Under the pieces are notes generated by a model that was not told the DNA's origin, ran no database searches, and saw only the letters and a list, made by a program, of their open reading frames with translations. A stretch of 64,000 bases of DNA from Protonemura montana (Eukaryota; Arthropoda; Insecta; Plecoptera; Nemouridae): contig OX387606.1 in the NCBI GenBank assembly GCA_947568835.1, forward strand, positions 5,704,001 to 5,768,000, given 5' to 3'. This document shows, piece after piece, positions 59,531 to 64,000 of the stretch. Numbering within the stretch: the first letter of the stretch is position 1; every line of letters begins with the position of its first letter. The position numbers and the translations under genes are program-made.

Positions 59531-59596
59531 GAGAGAAGGGGGTTAAACCCCTATAAATGGGGTATGAACCCAGTAGCTTAATTAGCTTATCTTTCT
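59531..59596 (-). tRNA. trnM: tRNA-Met (CAU)
   Basis: Minus strand; anticodon stem TGGG/CCCA around TTCATAC. Acceptor ends are approximate by a base or two. Confidence 0.88.
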
Positions 59597-59606
59597 AGTG
59601 GAATTA

Positions 59607-59674
59607 TATAATTTAGTGTATGGAGCACAAAAGTTTTTGAAATTTTTAGAGATAGTTCAATTCTATTAATTATA
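59607..59674 (+). tRNA. trnQ: tRNA-Gln (UUG)
   Basis: Acceptor TATAATT/AATTATA; anticodon loop TTTTGAA. Confidence 0.91.
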
Positions 59675-59738
59675 ATGAAGGTAACCAAAGCTACTTGATT
59701 TACCCTATCAAGGTAATCCTTTAATCAGGCACTTCATT
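59674..59738 (-). tRNA. trnI: tRNA-Ile (GAU)
   Basis: Minus strand; acceptor AATGAAG/CTTCATT; anticodon loop TTGATAG. Borders the control region. Confidence 0.92.
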
Positions 59739-60087
59739 TTTCTTGCATTTAATATAATTCAAAATGGAAATGGGATGGAAAATGCTAAAAATGGTATAAA
59801 AGCTTTTTAATTAAAAATGTAGCAATTTTTTTTAACAAGTATCACTATTTCCTCCCAAAACCCCCAAAATTTTCAATTTTTTTGAAGAATTTAGAAATTG
59901 AAAATTTTTTTGAAATAATAATTAATGGAAAAAGGTCTTATTAAATTTTTCCCCTAAAAATATATGTCTGTATTATAAGTATTTAATTTAAATCTAGTAT
60001 ATCTATATAAATATTATGTTTATTTAAAGAAATAAGAAAAATATAAATTTATTAAAATTTAATTGGAAATTAATTAAATTACTTAAT

Positions 60088-60189
60088 TATAATAAATTAT
60101 TTATTAATTAATATTATATCTATTTATATATATATATATGTGTGTATATATATATAAGTATAATATTAATTAATAAATAATTTATTATA
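60088..60189. repeat. Control-region stem-loop, 31-bp perfect stem
   Basis: 60088-60118 is the exact reverse complement of 60159-60189. The 40-nt loop contains TATATATATATATGTGTGTATATATATATA, itself nearly self-complementary, so one long hairpin can form. A replication-origin role is inferred from position. Confidence 0.9.
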
Positions 60190-60239
60190 TTGTTTTTTAC
60201 TAGTAATTAATAAATATATATTATTAAAAGATTCTTTTT

Positions 60240-60613
60240 AAAATAAAAAAAAAAGAATCTTTTTGTCCTGGGTTGAGTACTATATTAGTGTTATTGATAA
60301 TAAATAAATAGTTGAATATGTTGTGTTATTATATCTATGTAAAGTAAGTAAAATTAATGAGATTTTTAGTTAGCCAAATAATTTAAAAGTACTTTATTAA
60401 TTTTAGGGTTAGCCAAATAGCCCAAAAAAATAAAAAAAAAAGAATCTTTTTGTCCTGGGTTGAGTACTATATTAGTGTTATTGATAATAAATAAATAGTT
60501 GAATATGTTGTGTTATTATATCTATGTAAAGTAAGTAAAATTAATGAGATTTTTAGTTAGCCAAATAATTTAAAAGTACTTTATTAATTTTAGGGTTAGC
60601 CAAATAGCCCAAA
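60240..60613. repeat. Two tandem 187-bp repeats in the control region
   Basis: The block starting AAAAAGAATCTTTTTGTCCTGG at 60250 recurs at 60437, and each copy continues identically through GTTAGCCAAATAGCCCAAAA. The period is 187 bp. Confidence 0.92.
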
Positions 60614-60689
60614 AAAATAAAAAAAAACAGGAAAGAAGTTATTTATTGCTCCTGTTTTTGAGTAAACCTTTTTTTATGTTCGTCGGGGG

Positions 60690-61566
60690 TTAGGCTTTGT
60701 TACGTTTTACTTTTTTTATTTCTAACAATGTTGTTTACAAATTTATTGGTTAATTCAAGATATCAGTAATTTCATATTTGAAAGTTTTATTCTTGCTTAA
60801 TAATTTACTTAATTTTTGGTTCACATGTAGGTTTTTGCGTGATTATGTAAAAATCTTAAAGGTTTTTGTATTTAATTTAATTCGCAGTGTTTAATATTAT
60901 TAATTAAAGAAATTTAGAAATAGCAATATTTTTTAGTTCCGGCAAAAGTCGTGCCAGCCGCCGCGGTTACACGGAGGGAGCAAGTAAATCTTATTAGTTT
61001 GTAGTTATATGTTAGGATTTTAAAATTAATATTAAATTTGTTAAGTGAAATTTTAAATTTAAATAATTTTATAAATAATGTAGAAGCTGAGAAATTTAAA
61101 TTATAAACTAGGATTAGATACCCTATTATTTTAAACGTAAATTATGTAAACTTGAGTAGTAGTAGTTATGTTCTTGAAACTCAAAGAATTTGGCGGTGTT
61201 TTAGTCTGTTCAGAGGAACCTGTCCCGTAATCGATATTCCACGTTAAACCTTACTTATTTTTGTTATCAGCTTGTATACCGCCGTCGTCAGAATGTCCTA
61301 AGAAGGGTTTAATTTTCTTAAATTTTTATTAAAAATGATGTCAGGTCAAGGTGTAGCTTACGAATAAGTGGTGATGGGTTACAATAAATTTATTTATAAC
61401 GGATAAAGTTTTGAAATAAACTTTTGAAGGTGGATTTGACGGTAATTAACTTAATTAAATTAATTTGATTTTAGCTCTAAAACATGCACACATCGCCCGT
61501 CGCTCTCGTTAATTAAGGCGAGATAAGTCGTAACATAGTAGGTGTACCGGAAGGTGCACCTGGAAA
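60690..61566 (+). rRNA. rrnS: 12S ribosomal RNA, full-length copy
   Basis: Includes the 530-loop block GTGCCAGCCGCCGCGGTTAC (about 60,951), GGATTAGATACCC and the 3' end next to tRNA-Val. The 5' end is estimated from usual length and may be off by about 50 nt. From 61007 on it duplicates 45121-45680. Confidence 0.88.
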
Positions 61567-61568
61567 GT

Positions 61569-61638
61569 CAGAATAGAGCTTGATTAGTTAAGCATTTCAT
61601 TTACACTGAAAATACACTGTGCAATTCAGTTTATTCTG
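61569..61638 (+). tRNA. trnV: tRNA-Val (UAC), second pass
   Basis: Duplicate of 45683-45752 at the 15,886-bp offset. Confidence 0.92.
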
Positions 61639-62969
61639 ATAAATTTTAACTTACTTTGTTTGTTAGTTGTTAAAGGTTTTTTTAATTAAATTATTTTTAA
61701 TCGGTTAAGTTTTTGTATAGAATATAGATAAAATTTTTTGAGTGGTAGGTTAATTGTATCGTGAGAGGTTGTTTGAAATAGTTTGAAAATATATTTTTAT
61801 AAAAGTAGATTTTTGATCGTACCTTGTGTATCAGGGTTTATTAAAAAAATGGCAATTATTTGTTTTTTCCCGATTTGAAGAGAGCTAAATAAATGTGTTA
61901 GTTAATGTAGAATAATTATTAATAACATTTATTTAGTAATGAAACGTTATCCGTTCTTTAAGATATCTGGTTTTCCGAGAAATGAATTTAATTCAGGCTT
62001 TAAAAAAGTGTAATTTAATTTATTAAATAAAATCATTTTTTTAAGCTAATACCTTGGGGGATAAGCTTTAGGGTAGGTTTTATAATTAATAAAGCTTTAA
62101 AAGATTTCGTAGGCTTAGAATTAGCCACCTATTAAAGGATGTTATAATTTAATTTTTTGTGAGTTTAATTTTCTTAAAATTTAAGTTTTATATCGGAACA
62201 ATGTAATAAATTTTTAGTTACTTGAGATAATGATAAAATTAGTATAAAAATTGTTTGATTTATTAAAAAAATGTGAGGTTACATTAAGGAATTAGGCAAA
62301 TTAGTACTCGCCTGTTTAACAAAAACATGTCTTCTTGATTATAATTTGAAGTCTGACCTGCCCACTGAATTTTATATTTGAAGGGCCGCGGTATTTTGAC
62401 CGTGCAAAGGTAGCATAATCATTAGTCTTTTAATTGAAGGCTAGAATGAATGGTTGGACGAGGTACTGACTGTCTCGGTGTGATTGATATTAGAATTTAA
62501 CTTTTAAGTTAAAAGGCTTAAATGTATTTAAAGGACGAGAAGACCCTATAGAGCTTTATATTTTTATATTATTGTTTGTTTAGGGAAATTATTACAATAT
62601 TAAAAGAAATATTTTGTTGGGGTGACAAGAAGATAAGAAAAACTCTTTTTAGTTTAAAAACATTGATGTATGAATTGTTGATCCATTATTATTGATTATA
62701 AGACTAAGTTACCTTAGGGATAACAGCGTAATCTTTTTCGAGAGTTCTTATCGACAAAAAGGGTTGCGACCTCGATGTTGGATTAAGGGTAATTTTGGGT
62801 GTAGATGTTCAAAGTTTAGGTCTGTTCGACCTTTAAATCCTTACATGATCTGAGTTCAGACCGGTGTAAGCCAGGTCGGTTTCTATCCTTAAATTGATAA
62901 TGATACTTTAGTACGAAAGGACCAAGTATTGGGAAAATTTTTTTCTAATTTGTTGATTAATATTAACTT
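61639..62969 (+). rRNA. rrnL: 16S ribosomal RNA, second pass
   Basis: Duplicate of 45753-47083 with the same conserved blocks; no difference noticed. Confidence 0.93.
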
Positions 62970-63036
62970 TTCTATTTTGGCAGATAAGTGTAATGAATTT
63001 AGAATTCATTTATGTAAATAAATTTTACAGATAGAA
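62970..63036 (+). tRNA. trnL1: tRNA-Leu (UAG), second pass
   Basis: Duplicate of 47084-47150. Confidence 0.92.
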
Positions 63037-63037
63037 C

Positions 63038-63988
63038 TTGTTTATATATGATTCTTTACTTCCGTTAGTAAGTAGATTAATTTTGGTTATTTGTGTCTTG
63101 GTGGGAGTGGCTTTTTTGACTCTTTTAGAGCGTAAAGTTTTAGGGTATATCCAAATTCGTAAGGGTCCCAATAAGGTTGGGTTTGCTGGGATTCCTCAGC
63201 CTTTTTGTGATGCGATTAAGTTGTTTACAAAGGAGCAAACTTATCCTGTTTTATCTAATTATTTGCCTTATTATTTTTCTCCTGTGTTTAGTTTATTTTT
63301 ATCTTTATTAGTGTGGATAATTATGCCATATAGAACGGGTTTATACACATTTAATTTAGGTTTAATTTTTTTTTTAGCTTGTACGAGACTGGGGGTTTAT
63401 ACTGTTATAATTGCTGGTTGATCTTCAAATTCAAATTACGCTTTATTGGGGGGATTACGTGCTGTGGCACAAACTATTTCTTATGAAGTAAGTTTAGCGT
63501 TGATTTTATTATCTTTTGTGTTTTTAATTGGTGGGTATTCTCTAAATATGTTTAGATGTTACCAAGAAATAGTTTGATTTGTGTTTTTGACTTTTCCCCT
63601 AGCATTGAGCTGGTTTGCCTCATGTTTGGCTGAAACGAATCGTACTCCTTTTGATTTTGCGGAAGGGGAATCTGAGCTAGTTTCCGGGTTTAACGTTGAA
63701 TACAGAAGAGGTGGTTTTGCTTTAATTTTTTTAGCAGAATATGCTAGTATTTTATTTATAAGTATATTATTTTGTGTAATTTTTTTGGGCTGTGATGTGT
63801 ATAGTCTGTTTTTTTATTTTAAGTTGAGATTTGTGGCTTTTATATTTATTTGAGCCCGAGGGACATTGCCTCGTTTTCGGTATGATAAGTTAATGTATCT
63901 GGCGTGAAAAAGTTTTCTTCCCTTGTCTCTAAATTATTTGTTTTTATTTGGGGGTTTAAATTTATTTTTTGCGTCAATTTTAATTTAG
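63038..63988 (+). CDS. ND1: NADH dehydrogenase subunit 1, second pass, 316 aa
   Basis: Same TTG start, TAG stop and protein as 47152-48102, 15,886 bp away. The copy is complete; the window ends 12 nt after the stop, in the spacer before tRNA-Ser(UGA). No mutation separates the two copies as far as I could compare, which argues for re-reading of one circular molecule or a very recent event rather than an old duplication. Confidence 0.97.
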
Positions 63989-64000
63989 TGCATAGTTTTA

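Larger units (their letters stand above)
59739..60689. promoter_or_regulatory. Mitochondrial control region (A+T-rich region)
   Basis: Non-coding, extremely A+T-rich, between tRNA-Ile and 12S, the place that holds replication and transcription origins in arthropod mtDNA. It includes a 31-bp perfect inverted repeat (60088-60189) and two 187-bp direct repeats (about 60240-60613). The boundary with 12S is uncertain by tens of bases. Confidence 0.9.

Noticed and set aside
60234-60620. CRISPR-like array
   Set aside because: Only two long adjacent copies without unique spacers, in a mitochondrial control region.

Overview
The window is a piece of an arthropod genome, from a pancrustacean (crustacean or hexapod). 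It joins about 45.1 kb of intron-rich nuclear DNA to about 18.9 kb of mitochondrial DNA (mtDNA). The group is set by the mtDNA: tRNA-Leu(UAA) sits between COX1 and COX2, the order of all 37 genes is the ancestral pancrustacean one, and the protein genes read only under the invertebrate mitochondrial code (TGA = Trp, ATA = Met, AGA = Ser). I do not name a species.

Region 1 (1-~22,500, + strand): the 3' part of an NR5-family nuclear receptor gene, best matched to Hr39 (NR5B). Four coding exons are visible, at 5807-6546, 16846-~17104/17110, 18975-19078 and 19505-19651. They encode the FTZ-F1 box, a Ser/Gly-rich hinge and the whole ligand-binding domain up to the AF-2 helix and stop. The zinc-finger exons lie upstream of the window. 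The introns (more than 5.8 kb, 10.3 kb, 1.9 kb, 0.4 kb) hold no other gene I can support. A long 3' region follows the stop.

Region 2 (23,046-45,120): a cluster of three CYP2-clan cytochrome P450 genes. P450-1 is on the + strand and complete (7 exons, 493 aa). P450-2 (498 aa, 9 exons) is on the - strand, tail to tail with P450-1, and complete. P450-3 is a recent tandem copy of P450-2 on the same strand; exons 2-9 are intact, but exon 1 is missing because the mtDNA begins inside intron 1. Intron 2 of P450-2 carries a degenerate P-element-type DNA transposon with terminal inverted repeats and an 8-bp target duplication. Between P450-2 and P450-3 is a 5-kb repeat-rich spacer with a foldback element and tRNA-like (SINE) sequences.

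Region 3 (45,121-64,000): mtDNA with a repeat period of exactly 15,886 bp. One full unit (45,121-61,006) is followed by 2,994 bp of an apparently identical second pass (12S end, tRNA-Val, 16S, tRNA-Leu, ND1). All 13 protein genes, 2 rRNAs and 22 tRNAs are present and intact. The control region has a 31-bp perfect stem-loop and two 187-bp direct repeats. The join to the P450 intron, together with a more-than-unit-length tandem copy free of mutations, most simply suggests an assembly chimera with run-on around the circular mtDNA. A very recent nuclear insertion of concatenated mtDNA is the alternative.
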